In this document: positions 6,211-12,411 of the stretch, piece after piece
Layout: the number at the start of each line of letters is the position of its first letter
Position numbering within the stretch: position 1 is the first letter of the stretch
Source of the DNA: Candidatus Woesearchaeota archaeon
GTDB lineage: Archaea > Nanobdellota > Nanobdellia > Woesearchaeales > UBA10216
Direction of reading: 5' to 3'
Length of the DNA: 14,513 nucleotides
Assembly: GCA_023269295.1 (NCBI GenBank)
Contig: JAHFTU010000024.1
Location: 1-14,513, forward strand
The notes under the pieces: generated by a model
Databases searched by the model: none
Seen by the model: only the letters and a program-made list of their open reading frames with translations
What the model was told of the DNA's origin: nothing
Program-made: the position numbers and the translations under genes

Positions 6211-6861
6211 ATGAAGAAAATCACTAATGTGCGGGGATTGAAGAAGAGCCACGTACGGATACTCGGCTTCCTATTGGCTAATCCTGGCAAGAGTTTTACG
6301 CAGCTGGAATTAGCCAAAGGCTTAGGCATGGAGAAGAGCTATAAGAACGTGCGGGAAGGCCTTCAGGAGCTTGCTAAAGAAGGCGTTATTGCCAAGGAGT
6401 ATGTTGGGGCTTCGGTGCTGTGTTCGCTTAATTTCAAAGCGCAGAAGACTTTTGATTATGTTTCTTATCTAGAGAACGCCAAAAGGTATGAGCTGTTTAG
6501 AATTGCGCCTAAGATTCAAAAAATAAGTGAAAGGCTTGTTGAGCAGGTTAAGTTGCACACGCCTTTTTTTACGCTGCTGTTGTTTGGCAGTTACGCTAAG
6601 AGAACTTTTCATGAAAAATCTGACGTTGACCTGATAGTTATTGCTGAGAAGAGACATCATGAGAACATTGAAAAAGAAACAGTTCATTTGCAGGCAATAT
6701 ATTCCTTGAAGCTGAACTTTTTTGTTATGTCCCAGAAAGACTACAAAAGTATGCTGACGAGTAAGGAACAGATTAATGTTGGGAAAGAGTCGCTGAAAAG
6801 CCATGTGTTGCTTTACGGGACAGAACTGTATTACCAGATGGTGAGGGATGCTTTATGGTAA
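6211..6861 (+). CDS. MNT-type nucleotidyltransferase with N-terminal winged helix
   Basis: The protein has 216 residues. Residues about 10-75 form a winged helix-turn-helix (VRILGFLLANPGKSFTQLEL, then a recognition helix and a basic wing). A linker helix leads to a minimal nucleotidyltransferase domain with LLLFGSYAKRTFHEKSDVDL: Gly126-Ser127, ten residues, then Asp138 and Asp140, the GSx10DxD signature. The usual third acidic residue appears to be Asn169 (KLNFF), so catalysis may be weak or altered. In MntA/HepT-type modules the nucleotidyltransferase is the antitoxin and modifies the HEPN partner. The fused wHTH suggests this one also represses its own promoter. Its stop overlaps the HEPN start by 7 bases (ATGGTAA), so translation is coupled. 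No clear Shine-Dalgarno sequence precedes the ATG. Confidence 0.8.
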   Translation: MKKITNVRGLKKSHVRILGFLLANPGKSFTQLELAKGLGMEKSYKNVREGLQELAKEGVIAKEYVGASVLCSLNFKAQKTFDYVSYLENAKRYELFRIAPKIQKISERLVEQVKLHTPFFTLLLFGSYAKRTFHEKSDVDLIVIAEKRHHENIEKETVHLQAIYSLKLNFFVMSQKDYKSMLTSKEQINVGKESLKSHVLLYGTELYYQMVRDALW

Positions 6862-7403
6862 GGGATGAATTAAGAGTGCGAGAGCTCATTGAACAGCATA
6901 AAAGGCGCGGTGAGATTGTAGAAAAACACGCAACAGTAGCTTCGCTTAACGTATTATTCTTGCAGAAAGGCGAGAGAGACCTGCAAGTTGCAGCGGCAAA
7001 CTACGATTTTGGATTGAAAGAGAGAAGCACAGTATTGCAATCAGCATTTTTCAACTGGGTGATAGTCATTGGCTACTATTCCATGTTTCATTCTGCTAGG
7101 GCAGCCCTGGCGAAGCTGTCAGTTTACGTTTCTGAGGATAACGTGCATGAAGCCGTGCTTAATGGCATGTATCACTATTACGTTTATCAAGGTCTGTTAG
7201 AAGCCAAAATTTATGAAATGCTAAAAAATGCCAAAGAGCGCAGGGACAAAGCAACTAAGCTAATAGAAAAGCTTGAACTGGCCAGAAGCCGCAGAGGAAA
7301 CGTCAATTACGAAGTAGCACAGGCCGTTAAAGAAACAGCAGCTAAGGATATGCTCAAAGACGCTAAAGAGTTCATAGAAGCAATGAGAGAGCTAATAAGA
7401 TAA
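6855..7403 (+). CDS. HEPN-domain protein, partner of the first nucleotidyltransferase
   Basis: The 182-residue protein is nearly all helical. A HEPN core is recognised by NWVIVIGYYSMFHSARAAL (about 67-85), the helix typical of small HEPN proteins paired with nucleotidyltransferases, and by a later Arg-rich segment RSRRGNVNY (144-152) at the usual place of the HEPN Arg motif. The RNase motif of active HEPN toxins, Arg-x4-6-His, is not present; Arg-x4-Tyr is seen instead. It may therefore lack RNase activity or use other residues. The start overlaps the upstream stop by 7 bases. It is probably the effector half of a toxin-antitoxin-like pair; known functions of relatives include tRNA or mRNA cleavage, but many are untested. 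Confidence 0.7.
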   Translation: MVRDELRVRELIEQHKRRGEIVEKHATVASLNVLFLQKGERDLQVAAANYDFGLKERSTVLQSAFFNWVIVIGYYSMFHSARAALAKLSVYVSEDNVHEAVLNGMYHYYVYQGLLEAKIYEMLKNAKERRDKATKLIEKLELARSRRGNVNYEVAQAVKETAAKDMLKDAKEFIEAMRELIR

Positions 7404-7444
7404 AGCAAGGAACGAGGATTCCGGCTGAAAAATGGCTAAGAAGG

Positions 7445-7753
7445 CTACTTTGCTCCAATTTCATTCTCAATCTTGGCGAGGGTGAGGTCAGTTGCGCCAA
7501 TGAGGTTCTTGTCCGTGGTGGTAGAAGTGTACAGCCGGCCGTTATCCATGACTGAGGCGTGAATCTCGTACTTCTCAGAGTGCAACTGCGCGTGGACTTT
7601 TTTCATTTTCAGCATGAGCTTCTGGAACTTCCTGCATATCTCGGCGTAGCGTCTCAGGTAAGTACCGATCAGGCGCTTCAGGTCCCCCATCGCTGCTTCA
7701 TCTATGTCCTTGAAGCCCGACAATTCAACTTTTGATTCAAAGTCATCAGCCAT
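7445..7753 (-). CDS. Small S30AE-like protein, candidate ribosome hibernation factor
   Basis: The protein has 102 residues. I infer a beta-alpha-beta-beta-beta-alpha layout: strand KVELSG (8-13), long basic helix (16-48), strands at about 50-57, 61-70 (KYEIHASVMD) and 73-82 (RLYTSTTTDK), then helix NLIGATDLTLAKIENEIGAK. This is the topology of the S30AE domain of HPF/YfiA, and the last half (H-x-E-x-x-V, G-x-L, then an A-x-D-x-x-x-x-K-I-E helix) resembles the C-terminal part of YfiA. Such proteins bind the 30S decoding site and shut down idle ribosomes. The family call rests on pattern only. An upstream in-frame ATG at 7828 would add a hydrophobic, unconvincing N-terminus and lies upstream of the TATA box; the ATG at 7753 fits the TATA box 26 bases away. 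The gene lies between two MNT/HEPN pairs, convergent with the first and divergent from the second. Confidence 0.6.
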   Translation of the reverse strand: MADDFESKVELSGFKDIDEAAMGDLKRLIGTYLRRYAEICRKFQKLMLKMKKVHAQLHSEKYEIHASVMDNGRLYTSTTTDKNLIGATDLTLAKIENEIGAK

Positions 7754-7773
7754 GGGCAATCCCAAGCAACAAG

Positions 7774-7784
7774 TGTATAAAAGG
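7774..7784 (-). promoter_or_regulatory. TATA box of the S30AE-like gene
   Basis: The minus strand reads CCTTTTATACA, centred 26 bases before the ATG at 7753, so the mRNA should be leaderless. It is divergent from the second MNT/HEPN promoter about 60 bases away. Confidence 0.55.
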
Positions 7785-7838
7785 ATTGTGGTGGAAAGCA
7801 CACTGTAGAAATTGAATAGTGCGACCAAGTCACGAATC

Positions 7839-7854
7839 CGAAAAGCTTATATAT
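7839..7854 (+). promoter_or_regulatory. BRE/TATA core promoter of the second MNT/HEPN pair
   Basis: CGAAAAGCTTATATAT is identical over 16 bases to the core promoter at 6148-6163. Its last two bases are the first two of the 36-base dyad that follows. Confidence 0.75.
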
Positions 7855-7888
7855 AACCTGTAGTTATAGTACTCTAACTTGAGGTTAT
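7853..7888. promoter_or_regulatory. 36-base dyad, candidate operator of the second MNT/HEPN pair
   Basis: One symmetry axis (between 7870 and 7871) joins ATAACCT (7853-7859) with AGGTTAT (7882-7888), AGTTA (7862-7866) with TAACT (7875-7879), and the central AGTACT. Fifteen of 18 base pairs are symmetric. The element overlaps the end of the TATA box and runs over the predicted transcription start; GAGGT at 7881-7885 in its right arm is also a possible Shine-Dalgarno site. It is probably bound by the wHTH of the next gene. Confidence 0.65.
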
Positions 7889-7894
7889 GGTAAG

Positions 7895-8494
7895 ATGGTT
7901 GAGATTAGCGAGAACGGAAAGAGTGCTTTGAGGATTATCTTTTCGGACTTTTTGACTAGTTATAACTCTTACAGCATTAAGGAGAAGCTTGGGGTGAGTG
8001 GTGTTGGTAGCTTGAAGCTTTTGAGAAGCTTGAAGGAGAAGAACATTCTGACAAGCGAGAAGATGGGTAATGCTATTTTCTACAAGCCCAATCTTAAGAA
8101 TGAGTATGTGTTGAAGCTGTTGGAGCTGATTTATTCTGACCATAGCAGCTTGTCTAGTTTCGTGAAGGGGTGGGTGTATGATTTGCGGTCATTCGCTAAG
8201 GATACTCGGGCCGTTTTCTTGTTTGGGTCACTTCTGACTAAAGAGAAGACTGCTGGAGATGTTGATATGTGTTTCATACTAAAGGATGCGAAGGATTATG
8301 GCAAGCTTCAAAGCGGCGTGGCTGTAATGAACCGGAAGAACCGGCTGAAAATTCACCCGCTGTATCTGACTGAGGGAGAGTTTCAGAAGAAGCTGCGGGA
8401 AAAGGATGAGCCGTTAGTTGATATGGTGAGGACGTGCGTGGTAGTGCATGGCCAAGAGCTTTTTGTGGAGGTGTTGAAGAACGTCCAAGGCTAA
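7895..8494 (+). CDS. MNT-type nucleotidyltransferase with N-terminal winged helix
   Basis: The protein has 199 residues and the same layout as the product of 6211-6861, but it is only distantly similar. An N-terminal wHTH (about 8-65, with SIKEKLGVSGVGSLKLLRSL as the helix-turn-helix) precedes a minimal nucleotidyltransferase domain with FLFGSLLTKEKTAGDVDMCF. Here Ser112 and Asp122 are separated by nine residues rather than ten, followed by Asp124. The expected third carboxylate is replaced (RLKIHPLYL), so full activity is uncertain. It probably represses its own promoter through the 36-base dyad and controls the HEPN protein encoded four bases downstream. Confidence 0.78.
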   Translation: MVEISENGKSALRIIFSDFLTSYNSYSIKEKLGVSGVGSLKLLRSLKEKNILTSEKMGNAIFYKPNLKNEYVLKLLELIYSDHSSLSSFVKGWVYDLRSFAKDTRAVFLFGSLLTKEKTAGDVDMCFILKDAKDYGKLQSGVAVMNRKNRLKIHPLYLTEGEFQKKLREKDEPLVDMVRTCVVVHGQELFVEVLKNVQG

Positions 8495-8498
8495 GAAC

Positions 8499-8981
8499 AT
8501 GGTGCGGTGGTGTTTGAATCATGCCCGGGATGATATTGCCGCGGGAAGGAAGCATCGCGGCCTTGTACCGGTTAAGCCGGATAATGAGTTGGCAAAGGAT
8601 TATGTTGAGAAAGCTGAGCATAATCTTGATTTTTTCCTGATAGCTAGGAAGAGCGGCTTTTACGACTGGGCTGTCAATATTGGTTTTTACGTTACTTATC
8701 ACTGCTGCCTTGCTATTCTGGCAGAGTTTGGGTTTGATAGCCGGAATCAGGAATGCACTCTTGCTTTGGTTGAAAGTTTGGTTGAAGATGGGAAGATTAG
8801 CAAGGATTTCCAAAGGTATGTGGATGCTATTAGCCCTGACTCGGGCGAGGATAAGGTTATTCCAATGCGGGAAAAGTACCAATACACGCCCATCATAGCA
8901 ATTGACAAGCAAAAAGTAGAAGAACTCCTTGCAGTCTGCCAGGACATGATAAAAGACACCAAAGGCATTGTTCAAAGGTAG
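8499..8981 (+). CDS. HEPN-domain protein, partner of the second nucleotidyltransferase
   Basis: The protein has 160 residues and is mostly helical. DWAVNIGFYVTYHCCLAILAE (about 56-76) matches the W-x-V-x-I-G-Y/F-Y-x-x-Y/F-H pattern of the other HEPN protein in this window. REKYQY (124-129) sits where HEPN proteins carry their Arg motif, again without the Arg-x4-6-His of active RNases. A C-terminal helix (134-155) completes the bundle. The gene starts four bases after the nucleotidyltransferase stop, so the two form one operon. It is the likely effector half of the pair; its target is unknown. Confidence 0.68.
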   Translation: MVRWCLNHARDDIAAGRKHRGLVPVKPDNELAKDYVEKAEHNLDFFLIARKSGFYDWAVNIGFYVTYHCCLAILAEFGFDSRNQECTLALVESLVEDGKISKDFQRYVDAISPDSGEDKVIPMREKYQYTPIIAIDKQKVEELLAVCQDMIKDTKGIVQR

Positions 8982-9088
8982 GGCTTTTATGGGCAGCCTA
9001 GAAGGTTGAACAATAATTTTTTCATCAGCTATGGCATAAAAGGTCAAGCCAAACCGTCACACAACCTCTTACTTCTTCATACAAACCG

Positions 9089-9100
9089 AAATGTTTAAAT
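9089..9100 (+). promoter_or_regulatory. TATA box of the sugar-nucleotide operon
   Basis: CGAAATGTTTAAATAA (BRE-like then TATA) at about 9087-9102 places the transcription start near 9120-9128, leaving a short leader before the ATG at 9143. The rest of the 161-base gap from 8982 shows no other gene. Confidence 0.55.
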
Positions 9101-9106
9101 AAGCGG

Positions 9107-9127
9107 GTTCCCTGGGTAGCTGGGAAC
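9107..9127. promoter_or_regulatory. Dyad at the predicted start site, candidate RHH operator
   Basis: GTTCCC (9107-9112) and GGGAAC (9122-9127) form a perfect 6-bp inverted repeat with a 9-base spacer between the TATA box and the start codon. Ribbon-helix-helix dimers commonly bind such sites, and the gene just downstream encodes an RHH domain, so autoregulation is plausible. Confidence 0.45.
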
Positions 9128-9142
9128 AATGGGGGATTCTGA

Positions 9143-9982
9143 ATGAAAGAAAGGGTAACGCTTACGCTTGATGCTAACCTGCTGACTGATGTTGACGGCA
9201 GGGTGGACGGGCACAAGATTAAGAACAGGAGCCATGCTATAGAGCTTCTTCTGATGCAGGCGCTTGGGAACGCTGACATGCCCAAGGTTGCGATAATACT
9301 TGCTGGCGGCGTTGGCACAAGGCTGCAGCCAATAACTTTTGAGATTCCAAAGCCGCTGGTGCTGGTCCATGACCGCACTTTGCTTGAGCACCAGTTTGAC
9401 CTTTTCAAGAGGCACGGCATCAAGAACATCGTGCTCTCAATTGGCTACAAGGGTGACAAGATAAAGCACGCTATTGGCGATGGCAAGAGGTTTGGCGTTA
9501 ACGTCAGCTATGTTGAGGAGGCCAAGCCGCTTGGCACAGCCGGCCCCATAAGGCTGGCAAAGCCACTAATCACTGGAACTTTTGTGGCAGAGAACGCTGA
9601 TGAGCTGAAGGACATTGACCTGCACGACATGTACTTGTTCCACAAGGAGAACAAGGCACTGGTCACTATCGCGCTTACCACAGTTGACAACCCGAGCGCT
9701 TACGGCGTTGCGAAGATGCAGGGTGGCAAGATTCTTGAGTTTGTTGAGAAGCCAAAGCGTGAGGATGCGCCGTCAAACCTTATCAACTCTGGCCTTTACA
9801 TGATGGAGCCTGAGGTGCTTGACTACATTGGCGACGGTTTTACAATGCTTGAGAAGGATGTCTTTCCAAGGCTTGCGCAGGAGGGCAAGCTGTTTGGCTA
9901 CCCATACTCAGGCCAGTGGTACAACACAGGCACCCTTGAGCTTTACGAGAAGGCGATAAAGGAGTGGAAGGACATAGCCTGA
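9143..9982 (+). CDS. RHH domain fused to a sugar-phosphate nucleotidyltransferase
   Basis: The protein has 279 residues. Residues 2-43 are a typical ribbon-helix-helix DNA-binding domain: strand ERVTLTLDANLL, helix, then KNRSHAIELLLMQAL. From 47 (MPKVAIILAGG) starts a nucleotidyltransferase of the GT-A-like NTP_transferase family: GGVGTRLQPITFEIPKPL (55-72), EEAKPLGTAGP (about 125-135), NAD at 151-153 in place of the usual NGD but keeping the metal-binding Asp, then FVEKP and a C-terminal SGQWYNTGT. It should join a sugar 1-phosphate to an NTP (GDP-mannose, UDP- or dTDP-glucose class; the base cannot be told). There is no left-handed beta-helix, so it is the short, single-domain form. The mutase gene follows directly. 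The reading frame is continuous across the join, and the TATA box supports the full-length start. Confidence 0.85.
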   Translation: MKERVTLTLDANLLTDVDGRVDGHKIKNRSHAIELLLMQALGNADMPKVAIILAGGVGTRLQPITFEIPKPLVLVHDRTLLEHQFDLFKRHGIKNIVLSIGYKGDKIKHAIGDGKRFGVNVSYVEEAKPLGTAGPIRLAKPLITGTFVAENADELKDIDLHDMYLFHKENKALVTIALTTVDNPSAYGVAKMQGGKILEFVEKPKREDAPSNLINSGLYMMEPEVLDYIGDGFTMLEKDVFPRLAQEGKLFGYPYSGQWYNTGTLELYEKAIKEWKDIA

Positions 9983-9997
9983 TTGCGGCGTTCTAAA

Positions 9998-11353
9998 ATG
10001 GACACGAGCTTTTTTCACGCGTATGACATCCGCGGCCTGATTGACAGCGAGCTGAATGATGAGACAGCTGAGAGGGTAGGCAAGGCATTTGGCACTATAA
10101 TTAAGGGAAAGCCCGTAGTTGTCGGCAGGGACATAAGGCATTCTTCAAAGAAGATTGCACCTGCGTTCATAAGGGGGCTTGTCTCGGTTGGCTGCCAAGT
10201 GACTGACATTGGCGAGTGCCCGAGCCCTGTGCTTTTTTTCAATGCTTTCCACCTTAAGCAGTTTGGCGCTGTGATTACCGCAAGCCACAACCCTGCAGAG
10301 TACACCGGCTTCAAGTTCGTGGAGCCAAACGGCCTCTCGTTCCTGCACCAGTATGAGGAGATGAAGCAGTTTTACGAAAGCGGCAGTTTTGCATCCGGAA
10401 AAGGCAGCGTGAAGCAAGCAGACGGCTACATCCCTTACAGGGAATTTCTCAGGAAGAACATCAGTTTTAATCCGAAGAAGAAAATCACGGTTGCTGTGGA
10501 GTGCCTTTACGCTTCAGGAGCAGTCATTATTCCCAGGCTGTACGAGGAGCTGTGGCTTAATGTAATACCTGTCCATGCCATCCCGATGCCTGATTTCAAT
10601 AAGCAGAGGCCAGAGCCGAAAGGCGAGAACCTGAGAGAGCTCGGCAGCATAATTGTTGCGAAGGGCGCTGATTTTGGCGTTGCCCTTGACGGCGACTGTG
10701 ACAGGTCAGTGATAGTTGACGACAAGGGAAGGGAGCTCAACGGCAGCATGAGCTCTGCAATTTTCATCAAAAAAATACTACCGCTGCAGCCGCAAGGCAA
10801 AAGGAATGTTGTCATGACTGTGGACTGCAACAGCGAGCTCAAGCCCTTGGCAGAAAGCTTTGGCGGCAAGCTTGTGTGGAGCGACGTTGGCCACAGCTTC
10901 ATAGGCAAGGCCGTGCATGACAGCAGCGCAGTTTACGGCGGCGAGATGAGCAGCCATATGTGGTTTGAGCAGTACCCGTTCAGCGACGGCTTCCTGTGCG
11001 GCCTCAAAATGGCAGAAATCCTCAGCAACACCAGCGAAAAGCTCTCAAAAATGGCTGATGAAGTGAAATTCGCGCCCATGATTAAGGAATACGTTGGCTG
11101 CGGCACTCACGAAAAGAAAGACAAAATCATCGCAAAACTGGTTGCCGCATCCAAGAAGCTGCACCCTGGCGCCACCCTCACCCGAGATGGCATCAAATTC
11201 TTCCTCAACGACCTTGAGTGGGTAATGCTGAGGAAAAGCAACAATCTCCCTGAAGTGTGCATTGTGATTGAGGCCCGGGACGACGGGAGGCTGAAGCAGC
11301 TGCACAAGGAGTACAGGAAGGTTGTGGATGAGGCGATAACAGAGACACAATAA
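9998..11353 (+). CDS. Phosphomannomutase/phosphoglucomutase family enzyme
   Basis: The protein has 451 residues, the family's normal length. It interconverts hexose 6-phosphate and hexose 1-phosphate, supplying the substrate of the nucleotidyltransferase encoded just upstream. Motifs in order: AYDIRG near the start; ITASHNP with the phosphorylated Ser at 96; the Mg loop DGDCDR (231-236); sugar-binding GGEMSSH (314-320). The C-terminal phosphate-binding loop, usually R-x-S-x-T-E-P, reads RKSNNLP (412-418), a real departure that may alter specificity or mean a divergent subfamily. The TTG at 9983, right after the preceding stop, is in frame, but the ATG at 9998 begins the conserved part. It is probably in the same operon, with a 15-base gap. 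Confidence 0.88.
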   Translation: MDTSFFHAYDIRGLIDSELNDETAERVGKAFGTIIKGKPVVVGRDIRHSSKKIAPAFIRGLVSVGCQVTDIGECPSPVLFFNAFHLKQFGAVITASHNPAEYTGFKFVEPNGLSFLHQYEEMKQFYESGSFASGKGSVKQADGYIPYREFLRKNISFNPKKKITVAVECLYASGAVIIPRLYEELWLNVIPVHAIPMPDFNKQRPEPKGENLRELGSIIVAKGADFGVALDGDCDRSVIVDDKGRELNGSMSSAIFIKKILPLQPQGKRNVVMTVDCNSELKPLAESFGGKLVWSDVGHSFIGKAVHDSSAVYGGEMSSHMWFEQYPFSDGFLCGLKMAEILSNTSEKLSKMADEVKFAPMIKEYVGCGTHEKKDKIIAKLVAASKKLHPGATLTRDGIKFFLNDLEWVMLRKSNNLPEVCIVIEARDDGRLKQLHKEYRKVVDEAITETQ

Positions 11354-11363
11354 AAAAGAAAAA

Positions 11364-11388
11364 CCCAAATCGCGTTTAACGATTTGGG
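11364..11388 (+). terminator. Hairpin after the mutase gene, possible terminator
   Basis: CCCAAATCG (11364-11372) and CGATTTGGG (11380-11388) form a perfect 9-bp stem with a 7-base loop, 11 bases after the mutase stop. No T run follows on the plus strand, so transcript end or processing signals are both possible. The rest of the gap to 11499 holds a T-arm-like sequence (see findings) and the next gene's promoter. Confidence 0.45.
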
Positions 11389-11466
11389 AAAATGCGAATC
11401 TGGTTCTCGCTAAACCTTCCCGGGGTTATCCGGGTTCAAAGCCCTCCTACGGCGATTTTTTTCAAT

Positions 11467-11494
11467 AAATATTTAAACTTAATAATAGGAGAGG
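11467..11494 (+). promoter_or_regulatory. TATA-like element and Shine-Dalgarno site of the lipoprotein gene
   Basis: AAATATTTAAA (11467-11477) is a TATA candidate, and GGAGAGG (11488-11494) is a strong Shine-Dalgarno match five bases before the ATG at 11500. The ribosome site decides the start: it selects 11500 over the in-frame ATG at 11392. A true SD leader sets this gene apart from the mostly leaderless genes around it, so an earlier transcription start, perhaps upstream of this TATA-like element, is possible. Confidence 0.5.
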
Positions 11495-11499
11495 AACAT

Positions 11500-12411
11500 A
11501 TGCATAAAATACTGATACCACTTGTATTACTCCTTTTTCTCTTGGCCGGATGCGGAGTTACAGACATTACGGAGTCCGACACTTATAATACTAAACAAGA
11601 TTACTCACTCTTTGCCAAACCAATAAAATTAGAACAAGTACAAGTTACCGGAGGCCTTCAGCTACCGAATCTTGTTAAAGAATATTGGAATTCTAAACCA
11701 TTGAATAATAGTCGTGGAATTAAGGTAGTATACGATTTGTACCTAGGACGTGACCGAGAGGGTACTGAAGATTTTTTTGCTGTCAGAAGCGGTTGCGGTT
11801 TTGACATTAAAGCTATCAGTTTTGAGACTAAATTGGTTAGAAATGTCAGTCCATGTCATTCATTTGATTTTGGAACAAGCAAAATGCGAGATTGGAAAAC
11901 TGCACAAAGCGATTTTCTTATCAGCAACGGGAAAATGATTTATTGGCTTGAAGAGCCATACGAAAAAAGAGATTCGTACAAGACAAAGAAAGCATGGAAT
12001 GATCACCCGGAGATATACCCTAGAAACACCTTAGTCATAATTGATACAAAAACAGGAAGCCGGAAGGATGTTGTTATCGAGGCGCCAACTGGAAATAGAA
12101 TGAAAGGGGCAGATTTCTTTAAGTTCTGTTTCTCACACGATTTAGAATATTTTGTGTCATATTTTTCATCAAATTTTAACCATTGTTTTACTCCCTTCAA
12201 TCAAGGTGAACGATGCGATTCGAAAAATAATCTGGTGGCCGGAAAGTTAAAAGATGGAAAAGTCCACTTTATATTCTCTGGAAAAGGCAGCTTTGATGAA
12301 GGTAAAAACCCAAACCTCTGCAGCGTTAACTGGACAGAGAAAAACAACCTCGTTTTCACATTCAATGGTGTAACATACTTGAGCAAAAACTTGGAAAATG
12401 ATGACACATAA
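11500..12411 (+). CDS. Predicted secreted lipoprotein of unknown function
   Basis: The protein has 303 residues. It starts with a classic lipoprotein signal, MHKILIPLVLLLFLLAGC, ending in the lipobox LAGC with Cys18 as the lipidated residue. The mature part is rich in beta-type, aromatic and lysine residues and has several further cysteines (in SGCGFD, SPCHS, FKFCFS, FNHCF, ERCDS and NLCSV), suggesting disulfides outside the cell. I recognise no family or catalytic motif; repeated strand-turn patterns such as NTLVIIDTKTGSRKDVVI hint at a beta-propeller-like or other all-beta fold, but weakly. The gene is clearly AT-richer than its neighbours and uses a strong Shine-Dalgarno site, both fitting acquisition from elsewhere. 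It stands between the sugar-nucleotide operon and tRNA-Lys. Confidence 0.65.
   Translation: MHKILIPLVLLLFLLAGCGVTDITESDTYNTKQDYSLFAKPIKLEQVQVTGGLQLPNLVKEYWNSKPLNNSRGIKVVYDLYLGRDREGTEDFFAVRSGCGFDIKAISFETKLVRNVSPCHSFDFGTSKMRDWKTAQSDFLISNGKMIYWLEEPYEKRDSYKTKKAWNDHPEIYPRNTLVIIDTKTGSRKDVVIEAPTGNRMKGADFFKFCFSHDLEYFVSYFSSNFNHCFTPFNQGERCDSKNNLVAGKLKDGKVHFIFSGKGSFDEGKNPNLCSVNWTEKNNLVFTFNGVTYLSKNLENDDT

Noticed and set aside
7754..7828. 25-residue hydrophobic N-terminal extension of the S30AE-like protein that resembles a signal peptide
   Set aside because: The TATA box at 7774-7784 lies inside it, and the core fold starts right after the ATG at 7753, which is 26 bases from that box.
8274..9047. 257-residue minus-strand frame over the second HEPN gene
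   Set aside because: It is antisense to two recognisable coding regions, and its sequence looks like a shadow translation rich in Pro, Ser and His.
11392..11499. In-frame 36-residue extension of the lipoprotein
   Set aside because: It runs through the tRNA-like sequence and would bury the lipoprotein signal; a strong Shine-Dalgarno site precedes the ATG at 11500.
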